From positions 3,158,501 to 3,222,500 of the forward strand of contig NZ_CP092183.1 in NCBI RefSeq assembly GCF_023499255.1: a stretch of 64,000 nt of DNA, in the 5' to 3' direction. Position 1 is the first letter of the stretch; the number at the start of each line of letters is the position of its first letter. The position numbers and the translations under genes were made by a program. This document shows, piece after piece, positions 17,596 through 26,606 of this stretch. The stretch is from Couchioplanes caeruleus (GTDB lineage: Bacteria; Actinomycetota; Actinomycetes; Mycobacteriales; Micromonosporaceae). The notes beneath the pieces are model-generated. The model was not told the origin of the DNA. It saw nothing but the letters and a program-made list of their open reading frames with translations, and did no database searches.

Positions 17596-18339
17596 GTGTC
17601 CGGACGCTCTGACCGCCCTGCCCAGACGGCCAAGCGCCCGGCCGGCCGGCCGGGGACCAAAGCTGTTGCGGCGATGGGTCGCCGGCCGAGGATGAGCAGC
17701 AACCTCATGTTGACGCTCGGAGTGCTCGCGGTCGCCCTGGGCATCCTTGCCACGACAGTGATCTACACGTACACCAGCGGTTCCGGCCATGCGTCCGACA
17801 AGGCGGCCATGGTGGTCCGGCCCGACAGTCACCGGCTGACCACCGCCGCCGACGGCAAGGTCACCCTGGTTGAGTTCCTCGACTTCGAATGCGAGGCCTG
17901 CGGCGCTGCGTTTCCAGGCGTGGAGAAGCTCCGAGAGGAGTACGACGGGCGCATCACCTACGTACTCCGGTACTTCCCGATCCAGTCGCACGCCAACGCC
18001 AACAATGCGGCCCTGGCCGCACAGGCAGCCGCCAACCAGGGCAAACTCGAGCAAATGTACGCCAAAATGTATGAGACGCAGAAGCAGTGGGGCGAACAGC
18101 GAGACTCCCAGGCAGCCGTCTTCGAAAGCTTCGCCGCCGAACAGGGTCTGGACATGGCCAAGTTCAAGGCCGACGTCGCGTCACCGGAAACCCAGAAGCG
18201 GGTGGACACCGACCAGCAGGACGGCGTAGCGCTCGGTGTTAAGGGCACCCCGACGTTCTTCCTCAACGGCGAGAAGTTCGAAGGGCAGCCCACCTACGAA
18301 GGCTTGAAGGCGGCCATCGACGCGGCGCTGGCCGGCTGA
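17596..18339 (+). CDS. Membrane-anchored DsbA-like thiol:disulfide oxidoreductase
   Basis: A 247-residue protein: a basic N-terminal tail, one membrane anchor at about residues 38-58, then a DsbA-type thioredoxin fold with active site CEAC (Cys99 and Cys102) and cis-proline motif GTPTFFLNGE near the C-terminus. Start GTG 17596 follows GGAGGAAG. It is followed after two bases by a VKOR homologue, the usual actinobacterial pairing in which VKOR reoxidises DsbA to form disulfides in exported proteins. This is the oxidising counterpart of the reducing CcdA-TlpA branch encoded next door. Confidence 0.9.
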   Translation: MSGRSDRPAQTAKRPAGRPGTKAVAAMGRRPRMSSNLMLTLGVLAVALGILATTVIYTYTSGSGHASDKAAMVVRPDSHRLTTAADGKVTLVEFLDFECEACGAAFPGVEKLREEYDGRITYVLRYFPIQSHANANNAALAAQAAANQGKLEQMYAKMYETQKQWGEQRDSQAAVFESFAAEQGLDMAKFKADVASPETQKRVDTDQQDGVALGVKGTPTFFLNGEKFEGQPTYEGLKAAIDAALAG

Positions 18340-18341
18340 CA

Positions 18342-18995
18342 ATGTCCACGAGTATGCCCGCACAGATGCCCCACCCCGCCGCGGACGCGGAACCCGAGCC
18401 GGAGGCGCAGCGATCGACCGGGATCGGCCTGCTGCTGGTCATCGCCGGCATGATCGGAGGCGCCGCCGCGTTCACCCTCGCGGTGGAAAAGGTGCTCCTG
18501 CTCAAGAACCCGGCGTACAGCCCCAGTTGCAGCATCAACCCGATCCTGTCCTGCGGCTCGGTCATGGTCACCGATCAGGCCGAAGTGTTCGGGTTCCCCA
18601 ACCCGTTCATCGGCGTGCTCACCTTCCCGGTCGTGGTCACCATCGGAGTGCTCGCCCTGGCCAAGGTCCCGCTACCGCGCTGGGTGTGGCTCGGCCTCAA
18701 CGCCGGGACGGCCCTCGGCGTCGTCTTCGTGCACTGGCTGATCGCGCAGAGCCTATACACCATCGGCGCGCTGTGCCCGTACTGCATGGCGGTCTGGGTC
18801 GTCACCGTCGCCATCTTCTGGTACGTGACCGTGCACAACATTCGACACGACCTACTGCAACTACCAGACCCCCTCCGCAAGCCAGCCGCGAAGCTCACCG
18901 AGTTCCATTCGGTAGTGCCGGTGTTGTGGGGATGTTTGATCATCGGCCTCATCGGCCATACCTTTTGGGATTACTGGCGCACCCTGCTCGTCTGA
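18342..18995 (+). CDS. Vitamin K epoxide reductase (VKOR) family protein
   Basis: A 217-residue quinone-linked membrane protein that reoxidises the DsbA partner. The core has the loop cysteine pair (CSINPILSCGSV) and the active-site CPYC (ALCPYCMAVWV) in the last core helix, with four to five membrane segments. It lacks a fused thioredoxin domain, consistent with a separate DsbA-like partner encoded two bases upstream. The two genes form an operon on the + strand, divergent from resB. Confidence 0.92.
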   Translation: MSTSMPAQMPHPAADAEPEPEAQRSTGIGLLLVIAGMIGGAAAFTLAVEKVLLLKNPAYSPSCSINPILSCGSVMVTDQAEVFGFPNPFIGVLTFPVVVTIGVLALAKVPLPRWVWLGLNAGTALGVVFVHWLIAQSLYTIGALCPYCMAVWVVTVAIFWYVTVHNIRHDLLQLPDPLRKPAAKLTEFHSVVPVLWGCLIIGLIGHTFWDYWRTLLV

Positions 18996-19266
18996 CCCGG
19001 TGGCTACCGCTCAAGTGCTGCTCGGACGCTGGAGCACCTGCAGCGGGTAGTTGTCGGGACGGTTTCTTCCGGGCCTTCCGCATGTGCTTGCGGGTGGGCA
19101 GGCGCCGGTTGAGCTGGGCCCGCCGGCCCCGGGTGGGCGCCGTGCGGGGGCGGGCGGCAGCCTGATGCCGGAACTCCGAATCAGCATGACCCAGGAGGCA
19201 GCCACGAGGACGGGTACACCTCCCCGCCATCGCTCCTCCCGACCTCCGATGTCGCGCCGAGCCTGC
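18996..19266. other. Intergenic region left of the recombinase operon
   Basis: About 270 bases between VKOR and the TnpC-like gene. I found no gene. The left border of the recombinase-bearing element should lie here, but I could not find a terminal repeat shared with the right side. Confidence 0.4.
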
Positions 19267-19707
19267 TCAGCACGGCCCGATCGACTGTGCGCCCGAACTG
19301 ATCGTCGACCGGCGACCGGTTAGATCAACTATATGGCCAGAACGGCTGTCCAGGTGCTCCCGCAACGCCTGGTTGTCGTGGTGCAGCGCCGCGATCACCG
19401 TGGCGGCAGCGTCGAGTTTGCGGCGTAGCGTGGCACACTCCTCGGTCTTCTTTCTCAGCCTGCTCTTGAGTTCGTCGATGTCTGTGTCGCGGCGGGCCTC
19501 ACCCTGGGTGCGCCGGCCGTGTTCAGTGACATACCGGTCCCATTCGGCCCTGATGTCGGTGGCGCGGTTCATGGTGGCCCGGCTGACGCCGGCCTCCTTG
19601 TATAGATTCTCTTTGGTGAACGCCCCGTCAGTGCGCAGCGGTCTGCCCGCTTTTAGACGATCCACGGCCTCCCGTAGCGCCTGCCGGGCTGTGTCGGACA
19701 CATTCAT
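19267..19707 (-). CDS. TnpC-like coiled-coil accessory transposition protein (DUF6262-type)
   Basis: A 146-residue protein with an N-terminal helix-turn-helix-like part (FTKENLYKEAGVSRATMNRA) followed by a coiled coil of about 60 residues (IDELKSRLRKKTEECATLRRKL). Small proteins of this form follow recombinase genes in Tn554-like elements, where TnpC affects transposition. It starts 9 bases after the stop of the third recombinase and belongs to the same operon. Assigned by similarity of architecture and position. Confidence 0.7.
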   Translation of the reverse strand: MNVSDTARQALREAVDRLKAGRPLRTDGAFTKENLYKEAGVSRATMNRATDIRAEWDRYVTEHGRRTQGEARRDTDIDELKSRLRKKTEECATLRRKLDAAATVIAALHHDNQALREHLDSRSGHIVDLTGRRSTISSGAQSIGPC

Positions 19708-19716
19708 CGCCCTGGT

Positions 19717-21846
19717 TCATCCTTCCTGGTCTTCGGCGTGGTCGCTGGTGCCGTTGTTGGCCCGCTCGATGACGGCCTGGACGTCGTCGATCTGCCTCTC
19801 GATGAGTGCCCGTCGCGCTGGCGGGAGTTTGCTGTCCTCGGCAAGTTTGAGCAGGCTGCGCTTCTCTGCCGTCCAGATCGGCACATGCTCGACACCGATG
19901 ACACTGTTCGCGCACCGGCCGGGCTGGCATCGGTCGATCAAGGGACCCTGGTGCCCCGGCGGGAGTTCGACCACCCCATCGAGGCACTTCGCGGCGACGG
20001 GGCTGCTCGGATCCGCTGCGCAGTGGTTCAGCTTTCCGAAGCGGATGAAGATTCGTGCCTTGCGGAGCAGGTCGTATTCGACGCGTGTGTCGCCTTGGCG
20101 TGCCTGGCCGTTGGCGACCATCTGTTGAGCGCTTTCCCTGACCGCGTCGAACGTCGCGGTGATTCTGTCGGCGGCTGGGCCGAATCCGATGATCTTGCCC
20201 GAGTGGTGCTCGTCGTAGAACTCTCGGAGCGTGGCGAACCGGGCTTGGTCCACAGCGGTTTCCAGCAGTTTGTCCCACTGGGCATCGGACGCTGCATAGC
20301 CCTCGGTGACGCGGTTGGCAAGCAGTCGGGTGGCCACGTGCTTGAGTTGGATGCCCAAGGCGATCTCCGCGCCGGGTTCGGTGGCAGTCAACATCGCCAT
20401 TGTCTTGCGCAGCATGTGGGGTCGCACCGCGCCGGAGGGGATGTGCAGGCCGTGGTCGGCCGTCGCCGTGTTGACGTGTCGGATGAAGTTGCGAACGATG
20501 TCGGGGCTCTTGAACTCCGAGCCGCGCTTCGAGTCGCTGGAGGTGAAGACCAAATCGGGGTGGCCGGACAACGCCTCAGCGACAGCGATCGCTTCGGCGA
20601 CCGGCTCGATGATCCACCACACTTCCCGCGGCCGGTTGGGATCGTGCTTGCGCTTGGTCGACCTGAGCGCCGGTGCTCCATAGTGCTCGCCGACAGAGCC
20701 CCGAACGATCTCTCGGATTTCGGAGTCGCGCATCATGCTCAGCGCGGCCACGAACACATAAGTTGCACCTCGTAGTGCAATACACTCGCTGTCGGTGGTG
20801 CGAGGACACAAGCCTGGGTGCCAGCGACGCGGGCTGCCGTCGGGCCGGGCGACGGCAGCGTGCTCGGCGATCAACCCTCCGCTGATCCCCCTGCCGGCGT
20901 CGACCGCAGCTCGCGCCAGGGCCTCGAACCTCTGCCGGACAGGCGAAGAACGACGCACCTTTTTGACCCCGTAGCTAGGGTGAACGCCGATCAGCGCGGA
21001 CAGCAGACTCCAGTTGATCATTCCGGGCGTGCCGGCCGGCGAACGGGACGAGTGCATGGGTATCCGATTGTCGGGATCTGCCAGGTAGGTCTCCAGACGC
21101 TCGTCGAGCGGTGCCCACTCCCGTAGGCCCTCGGCCAGGAGCTGGCGGTAACGATCACGGGCCGCAAGGATGTCCGGGGCGAAGTCGTGAACGTACGTCC
21201 AGGCGGCCCGGATCAGGGCGAACCAGGTATCCGGCCGGATGTTCGGGGTTGCGAGTTCGTCGCCGTTGGGGTTCTTGGCCACCTGCGCGGCAGTCTTGCC
21301 AGGCCACGGATCGCTGGTGATCCCCCCGCCGGTCAGCAATGGGCTGAACTGGTGCAGCCCACGGACCGTGACCACGTACGCAGCAAGGCTGCCCGGTGTC
21401 ATATGAGCAGTTCGGTCATCGATGAACGAGGTGAGGTCGCTCGTCTGCCACTGTTGCAGGGAGGGTGGCAGGCCCCGCTCTTTCGCCCATTTGGCGAGGA
21501 TCGCGAACCGATACATGCACGATGCCACCGTGGTCACTCCGGAGGACTGGGTACCCAGGTAGAGCCCGGCACGAAGAACGGCAGGATGCTGCGGGTTGAG
21601 CATCGCCATCGCGATCTCGCGGCCCCGAAGGTTCCAGACGGGGTCCTCCAGCCCCGAGAACGGCACCCGCCAGGCCGAACGAGGCTTGTTCGCCGGCTTC
21701 ACGATGGCGTGCATCGGCCACTCGACGGTGTCGCCGAAACGGGGAACCGCCGCCCCGATGATCAGGGACTGCGATTGCAAGACCGGCTCGTCGGCCGCGA
21801 ACACCGAGTTGCTCGCCGAGACCGCCCGCAGGCTGTGTTGCGTCAT
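19717..21846 (-). CDS. Tyrosine recombinase, third of the set (709 aa)
   Basis: A large integrase-type protein with an N-terminal extension of about 370 residues before the catalytic domain. The tyrosine-recombinase residues are visible: Arg in LSMMRDSEIREI, a candidate Lys in STKRKHD, the His/Arg box in PHMLRKTM, His in LKHVATR and a candidate nucleophile Tyr in TEGYAASD. A cysteine-bearing tail (RCQPGRCANS) follows. Its ATG overlaps the stop of the second recombinase (ATGA). It appears catalytically complete. Confidence 0.85.
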   Translation of the reverse strand: MTQHSLRAVSASNSVFAADEPVLQSQSLIIGAAVPRFGDTVEWPMHAIVKPANKPRSAWRVPFSGLEDPVWNLRGREIAMAMLNPQHPAVLRAGLYLGTQSSGVTTVASCMYRFAILAKWAKERGLPPSLQQWQTSDLTSFIDDRTAHMTPGSLAAYVVTVRGLHQFSPLLTGGGITSDPWPGKTAAQVAKNPNGDELATPNIRPDTWFALIRAAWTYVHDFAPDILAARDRYRQLLAEGLREWAPLDERLETYLADPDNRIPMHSSRSPAGTPGMINWSLLSALIGVHPSYGVKKVRRSSPVRQRFEALARAAVDAGRGISGGLIAEHAAVARPDGSPRRWHPGLCPRTTDSECIALRGATYVFVAALSMMRDSEIREIVRGSVGEHYGAPALRSTKRKHDPNRPREVWWIIEPVAEAIAVAEALSGHPDLVFTSSDSKRGSEFKSPDIVRNFIRHVNTATADHGLHIPSGAVRPHMLRKTMAMLTATEPGAEIALGIQLKHVATRLLANRVTEGYAASDAQWDKLLETAVDQARFATLREFYDEHHSGKIIGFGPAADRITATFDAVRESAQQMVANGQARQGDTRVEYDLLRKARIFIRFGKLNHCAADPSSPVAAKCLDGVVELPPGHQGPLIDRCQPGRCANSVIGVEHVPIWTAEKRSLLKLAEDSKLPPARRALIERQIDDVQAVIERANNGTSDHAEDQEG

Positions 21847-23747
21847 TGATCAAATTCCGCGTGGGCAGCGAGGGGAAGTTGCAGCGTCAAACCCTGTTCC
21901 TCGATCTGGCGCCGGGCGAGAGCGATCTCGTTCTCCTTGCGTCCGTCGAACACGGCATCGAGGTTGGCGTGGCTCTGTCCCCACAACGTGTGGAAGTGCC
22001 GGGGCGACAGTCGTAGCCGTAGGCGCTCCAGATGCTGGGCGAACAGGAGCAGTTGCGGCAGGTTGGACGGCAGGATGAACGCGTTGGAGCACTCCAGGCA
22101 ACGGAGCGGAGCGACCGCGCACAACTCGCCAGCCTTGCTATATGGCGAGTCGAAGGGATCGCGGCAACTGGTCACCCCCATGTCCAGATGACCCGCGATG
22201 ATCTGCTCCGCCTGCTCGTGTGAGATTCCGAGCGCTGCTTGCGCAGTCGGGTCGTCCAGGTCGGCGGCGGCCTCGTCATCCACGACCAGAGGGCCATGTA
22301 GCGCGGTGCTCAGCCACCGGTGCTGGGCCCGGTTCACCACGCAGCCGGAGATGACGTGCAGGGTCGTGCCGTGGGCGTAGTGGCCCATGAACGTCTGGTA
22401 GGTGTGATCGTCGGCGATGTCGGCAACGACTCCGCGCCGGGCGATCGCCTTCTCCACTTTGACTGACTTACGCATCCGTCGGACATCTACAGGTTTGGAG
22501 ACGCTGAGCCCTCGGTCGGCGACCCAACGACCGAACGACGAGGCGGACGATCCGTTGGATGCGAACGGCGCGATGGTGAATGTGCCATCGATCGTGACCG
22601 ATCCGCGCAGAAAGACCGGTTCCGAGGCGGCGTCTGCGAGGGCTCTCCGGGCCTTCTCGGTAGCCGCCAGCAGCCGTCGCAGCAGTTCAGGGGCGTTCAA
22701 CGACCCCTTCTCCGTGTGTGAAGCCGGGCCGGGTCCGTCGAACTGGCGGTGCCGGATCCATCCGGCGCGCCGCTTGTCCATCGTCAGGCGCACGCCCGAA
22801 GGGGTGAACTCGACACCCTTTACGTGCAGTCTTGTGATTTCCTCCGGAGCGTGACCGGTTGCCGCTACCAGCAACAGCCGGAATGCCTGCAGATCCTCAT
22901 GCCGCGGATAGAGCAAGGCGGCCAGAGCCACCATGAGTTGGAAACGGAACATACGGGGGTTCGGCCGGCCACCACCCTGCTCGACGATCTCGATGAGCAC
23001 GGGCGAGGCATCGTTCAGCCTGGGCAGCCACGGTCGGATCTCCTGGAAGGAGATCCGACCGTTGTCCAGCGCCCACAGAAGATTGGCCGGATCGCGCCAG
23101 CCGTGTTCCGCGGGATGACCCGATGCAGACGCGATCAGGCTACGGCCACGCGCCAGCCGCCGCTCCATCATGCGGACCTGCTCCCATGCAAGTCGGACCA
23201 GTGCCTGCTTCTCCTGCCTGGTGAACTCGTCCAGTTCGTCGGTACGGCCGAACGGAACGGATATCGGCCTTGCCACCAGCCGCTGTACGGATGAGGCGAC
23301 GGTCGTGCCCTCCCGCTCCGCGCGAAACCGAATCAGCGTTCGCAGCGCGTTGGAGTAGTTCGCTGGGCTCCGCGAGCCCTCGGCGAACTCGGTGGTCAGC
23401 GACCGACTCCACTCATGGATCAATCCCGCCAAGTCTGGAGTGTCCTTGCCCAACGACAACGCCGAAGCCTCGTCACTATGCAGGTCGGCATAGGCAGCGA
23501 AGCGTCGTAGGGTGCGCCAGTAACTGACGACGGCCCAGGTCGACAAACGGGCCAGTTCCGCGTAGTCGACCCATTCGTCGGCGAGTTCCGCCGCCAACGT
23601 GGCGCATCGGTACCGTCTCGGATCAAACAACACTGCCGAGCGTCTCGCGCTCTCCCGGACCACCTGCCGCACCCCGATGCGGTCGAGCCGGCCGTCAACA
23701 TCGCGGGGCGCTGCGGCCGGCTCCACGTATTCACCTCGTCGGGGCAT
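21843..23747 (-). CDS. Tyrosine recombinase-like protein, second of the set (634 aa), catalytic residues altered
   Basis: The length is like TnpB of Tn554. The C-terminal domain aligns with tyrosine recombinases, but key positions look replaced. The first Arg position reads TGHAPEEI, the His/Arg box reads VRRMRKS with Arg in place of His, and the segment after MGH reads YAHGTTLHVISG, so the usual nucleophile Tyr (nine residues after His) is Val. A candidate Lys (MDKRRAG) remains, and a cysteine cluster (CAVAPLRCLEC) follows. It overlaps the first recombinase by 17 bases. It may be a structural or targeting subunit rather than a catalytic one. Confidence 0.8.
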   Translation of the reverse strand: MPRRGEYVEPAAAPRDVDGRLDRIGVRQVVRESARRSAVLFDPRRYRCATLAAELADEWVDYAELARLSTWAVVSYWRTLRRFAAYADLHSDEASALSLGKDTPDLAGLIHEWSRSLTTEFAEGSRSPANYSNALRTLIRFRAEREGTTVASSVQRLVARPISVPFGRTDELDEFTRQEKQALVRLAWEQVRMMERRLARGRSLIASASGHPAEHGWRDPANLLWALDNGRISFQEIRPWLPRLNDASPVLIEIVEQGGGRPNPRMFRFQLMVALAALLYPRHEDLQAFRLLLVAATGHAPEEITRLHVKGVEFTPSGVRLTMDKRRAGWIRHRQFDGPGPASHTEKGSLNAPELLRRLLAATEKARRALADAASEPVFLRGSVTIDGTFTIAPFASNGSSASSFGRWVADRGLSVSKPVDVRRMRKSVKVEKAIARRGVVADIADDHTYQTFMGHYAHGTTLHVISGCVVNRAQHRWLSTALHGPLVVDDEAAADLDDPTAQAALGISHEQAEQIIAGHLDMGVTSCRDPFDSPYSKAGELCAVAPLRCLECSNAFILPSNLPQLLLFAQHLERLRLRLSPRHFHTLWGQSHANLDAVFDGRKENEIALARRQIEEQGLTLQLPLAAHAEFDQ

Positions 23748-25209
23748 CGGGCGCCGCCTTCCGGTCCGCCGTCAACGCATGCAAGCCGATCGCGGCGTAC
23801 GTCGCTCCGTCGTGCTCGGACCACTCGGCGAACGCGGCGTCGATGTAAGTCCGGGGGTCCTCCAGGTACCGCAGGTAGGCATAGGTGCTGGCCGGCCGCT
23901 TGTGCCCTAACCGTCGCTGCACGGTCAACAACGGGTGGATGGAGATGTGCTCCGCCGGTGTCGGCAAACCGCGTGCCCGGTTGTCGTCGATCTCCTGCTG
24001 CACACGCCGCTGCTGCAAGAATCGGAGGAGTTGGAGCGCGAACGTGTGCCGACCGTCGTGGAAACGCCAAGGTTGTGCCGGCAGCACAGGAACTCCTGGG
24101 GCGGCTGCGTACTGCAGCATACGCCGCCAGGCGTCCTTCCGGATCCGGTCCCACGACGAAGGTCCCAGCATCAGCCCGCCGCGACCGATGAACACTGCAA
24201 GCGGTTCCAACCCGCGCTCGGCTTCCCGAACGGTTATCCGCCGCAACTGCGGACTCATCGCCGACATCACGAATGAGCGGCGACGTCCCTCCAAGACTCC
24301 CGAGAGTCGGCGCTGCTCGGCGTCGATCTCGTTTACCACGAACAGATCCGCGCGGCGGCGCGCCAGCGACTCGGCCGAGGTCGCCGCGAACTCCTCACGT
24401 TCCAGCAGCAGATAGTGCGCCACCATCTCAAGAGCCGCCACAGGGACATAGGCATCGCGGCGAAGCCCGAACTTCGCGCACTTCTGCAACTCGAACTCCA
24501 CCGGCTCACCCGGGCCCTGCCCTTGCTGCAACTCCGGGAGCAACACTGTGGACCACTCCTGCAGCCGCATCCCTGTCAGTAACGCCAACTCCAATCCGGC
24601 TCGCCCGCGGTGCGGAACCAGGCCGCGGAAGGACTGGCTCACCTCGCCGTCGGGGTGCTGGCCGCCGAGCCCCACATCGCGGAAGTACAGGTACTGCTCG
24701 ACCGTCATATGACGGACCTTCATCTCCCGCCGCTTGCCTGTCTGCAGCGAGTTCGCTGCTTCACGCTGACTACCCCGGCGCGTCAGCCGGAACGGCCGCC
24801 GACGGACCAGCCGTCGGTCGAGCAAGTGCCCGTACAGCGCGTTGATCACCGTCGCTTCACGGTCCCACGTCACCTCGTCGATGGGCTTGTCCTGCAACTC
24901 CGTTCGCGATCGGCGGTAGGCGACCAAGTCGCTCTCCGTCGCGGAAATCAAGTCCGCGCCGCGGCCATTGAGGAAGGTAATGAGCCGGCGGACGATGTAC
25001 GCGTACGCACGCAACGTCTTCGCATCCTTGCCGTCATATGCCAGCGCCCGGAACCAGCCGGAGGCGGGCTCGACTGGCTGCATCGACGCATCGAGCAGGA
25101 CCGGCATGCCATCCGGCAGCGATCGGTAGTCCAGCGTCGAGCCGGCATCGAACCCTGCCGGCACCGACCAGAGACCGAGCATCCGCCGGTCCACGTAGAA
25201 GATTTCCAC
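23731..25209 (-). CDS. Tyrosine recombinase, first of the set (492 aa)
   Basis: This recombinase keeps the full catalytic set: Arg in LTGMRLQEWS, the box HDGRH in the catalytic domain, then GHKRPASTYAYLRY with His and the nucleophile Tyr at the expected nine-residue spacing. An N-terminal SAM-like core-binding domain (TLRAYAYIVRRLITFLNGRG) precedes it. GTG 25209 follows GGAGG. It heads a four-gene minus-strand operon with two further recombinases and a TnpC-like gene, the organisation of Tn554-like or recombinase-in-trio elements. Confidence 0.88.
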   Translation of the reverse strand: MEIFYVDRRMLGLWSVPAGFDAGSTLDYRSLPDGMPVLLDASMQPVEPASGWFRALAYDGKDAKTLRAYAYIVRRLITFLNGRGADLISATESDLVAYRRSRTELQDKPIDEVTWDREATVINALYGHLLDRRLVRRRPFRLTRRGSQREAANSLQTGKRREMKVRHMTVEQYLYFRDVGLGGQHPDGEVSQSFRGLVPHRGRAGLELALLTGMRLQEWSTVLLPELQQGQGPGEPVEFELQKCAKFGLRRDAYVPVAALEMVAHYLLLEREEFAATSAESLARRRADLFVVNEIDAEQRRLSGVLEGRRRSFVMSAMSPQLRRITVREAERGLEPLAVFIGRGGLMLGPSSWDRIRKDAWRRMLQYAAAPGVPVLPAQPWRFHDGRHTFALQLLRFLQQRRVQQEIDDNRARGLPTPAEHISIHPLLTVQRRLGHKRPASTYAYLRYLEDPRTYIDAAFAEWSEHDGATYAAIGLHALTADRKAAPDAPTR

Positions 25210-25265
25210 TCATACCTCCAATAGAACTGATAACAGGAGGCTGGGAGCAGATGCTCGGGGGGTGA

Positions 25266-25676
25266 GACATTCTCGGACTGTGGAGAGATCGGGACAAGCG
25301 CCACGAATTCCGGCGCCGCTTCCTCACCGGCACACCAGTGAGCTGGCTGGTGTTCCTCAACGCGCCGACCTCGGCCCTGACTGCCGTCATCAGCCTCGCC
25401 CCGGCGATCATGGACGAACCCCGCCGTCTGGCCGACCTTGCCGAACGAACCCGGCCGGGCAACGGCGCCACGGTCTACGCCTACCTGCAAGACCAGCCCC
25501 ACGGCTACGCCATGCCCATCACCCGCGTACGGGAATACCCGGCCCATCCGCTGCACGTCCTGCGGGAGCAGATCCCGGACTTCCCGCACCCGCGCGGGCA
25601 CACCGTCATCGACGACGACTCGCCGCTGGCTTCGGTCTACGACACCTTCACCGCAACCCACCACTGCGGGAAATGA
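25266..25676 (+). pseudogene. 5'-truncated ASCH-like domain gene at the edge of the recombinase operon
   Basis: The frame opens right after a stop at 25263-25265 and reads WRDRDKRHEFRRRF, then PVSWLVFLNAPTSALTAV. The KRHEFRRRF and APTSAL blocks resemble the beginning of ASCH-domain proteins, which normally have a further 15-25 residues containing the start. The first possible start, GTG 25338, falls after the conserved EFRRRF block. The gene has probably lost its 5' end to insertion of the recombinase element 54 bases upstream. ASCH domains are proposed RNA-binding modules. It ends with an ATGA overlap with the nitrilase gene. Confidence 0.6.
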
Positions 25677-26470
25677 CCTCGAGCACACGAACGATGGGAA
25701 CATCATCTATGGCTGACAGCACCGACCCGAGCCCGGCCGGCGGACTGCGAATCGGTGCCTGCCAGCCCCCGGAGATCATGGCCGACACCGAAGCCGCCCT
25801 GGCGTGGATCGAGGACTTCGCCCGGCAAGGCGCCGACAAAAATGTTGACCTGCTGCTCTTCCCGGAATGCTTCCTGCAGGGCTACCTCTTCGACCCCGAC
25901 CACGTCAGCCGGCACGCGATGGACTTCACCTCGCCGGCCTTCACCGCTGTGCTGCGGCGCCTCGCCCCCATCAAGGCCACCGTGGTCGTCGGCGTCATCG
26001 AAACCGAGCACGGCAGGTACTTCAACACCGCGGCCGTCATCAGCGGCGGCCGGCTCATCGGCCGCTATCGAAAAACCCGTCTGATGCCCGGCGAGACCAT
26101 CTTCGACCCCGGCGACACCCACCCGACCTTCGTGCAGGGCGGCGTTCGGTACGGCATCAACATCTGCTCCGACACGCAGTTCCCGGAACCCGCCGCACAG
26201 GTCGCCGCGCAGGGTGCGCAGGTGTTGCTGGTCGCCGCACAGAACATGCTGCGCCGCCCGGTCGCGGACCAGTTCAAGGATCTGCACCACAGCATGCGAG
26301 CCGACCGGGCCCGCGAGACAGGCATGTGGCTGGTGTCCTCCGATGTCACCGGGGTGCGCGGCGACTTGCGGATCGCCTACGGCCCTACCAGCCTCCTCTC
26401 ACCACGCGGCGAGGTCGTGAAGCAGGTACCACTGATGACAACAGGCATGATCGTCGCGGAGATCAGCTGA
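25673..26470 (+). CDS. Carbon-nitrogen hydrolase (nitrilase superfamily)
   Basis: A cytoplasmic amidase-type enzyme. The catalytic triad is intact: Glu65 in LLLFPECF, Lys134 in YRKTRLMPGE and Cys165 in NICSDTQFPE. I take ATG 25673 because it overlaps the upstream stop (ATGA), giving 265 residues; ATG 25709 is an alternative that still keeps the whole fold. The substrate cannot be predicted. The creatininase-family gene downstream suggests a small amide or cyclic-amide substrate pathway, which is inference only. Confidence 0.88.
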   Translation: MTSSTRTMGTSSMADSTDPSPAGGLRIGACQPPEIMADTEAALAWIEDFARQGADKNVDLLLFPECFLQGYLFDPDHVSRHAMDFTSPAFTAVLRRLAPIKATVVVGVIETEHGRYFNTAAVISGGRLIGRYRKTRLMPGETIFDPGDTHPTFVQGGVRYGINICSDTQFPEPAAQVAAQGAQVLLVAAQNMLRRPVADQFKDLHHSMRADRARETGMWLVSSDVTGVRGDLRIAYGPTSLLSPRGEVVKQVPLMTTGMIVAEIS

Positions 26471-26606
26471 CACCCGCTGCGGCCCGCTGCTCGTCATGAT
26501 CATGGTTGTTCGCTGAGCCGGTGATTGCCCGTCGGTTCGCCACGCTTTGGGGGTTAGGTCATCCTCGTCGAGGACCACTGTCCGGACTGGGTGCCAGGAT
26601 GAGCCG

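Noticed and set aside
19200..25300. Terminal inverted repeats of the recombinase element
   Set aside because: A shared CCCGATC at both flanks is too short to be significant; no longer repeat was found by eye.
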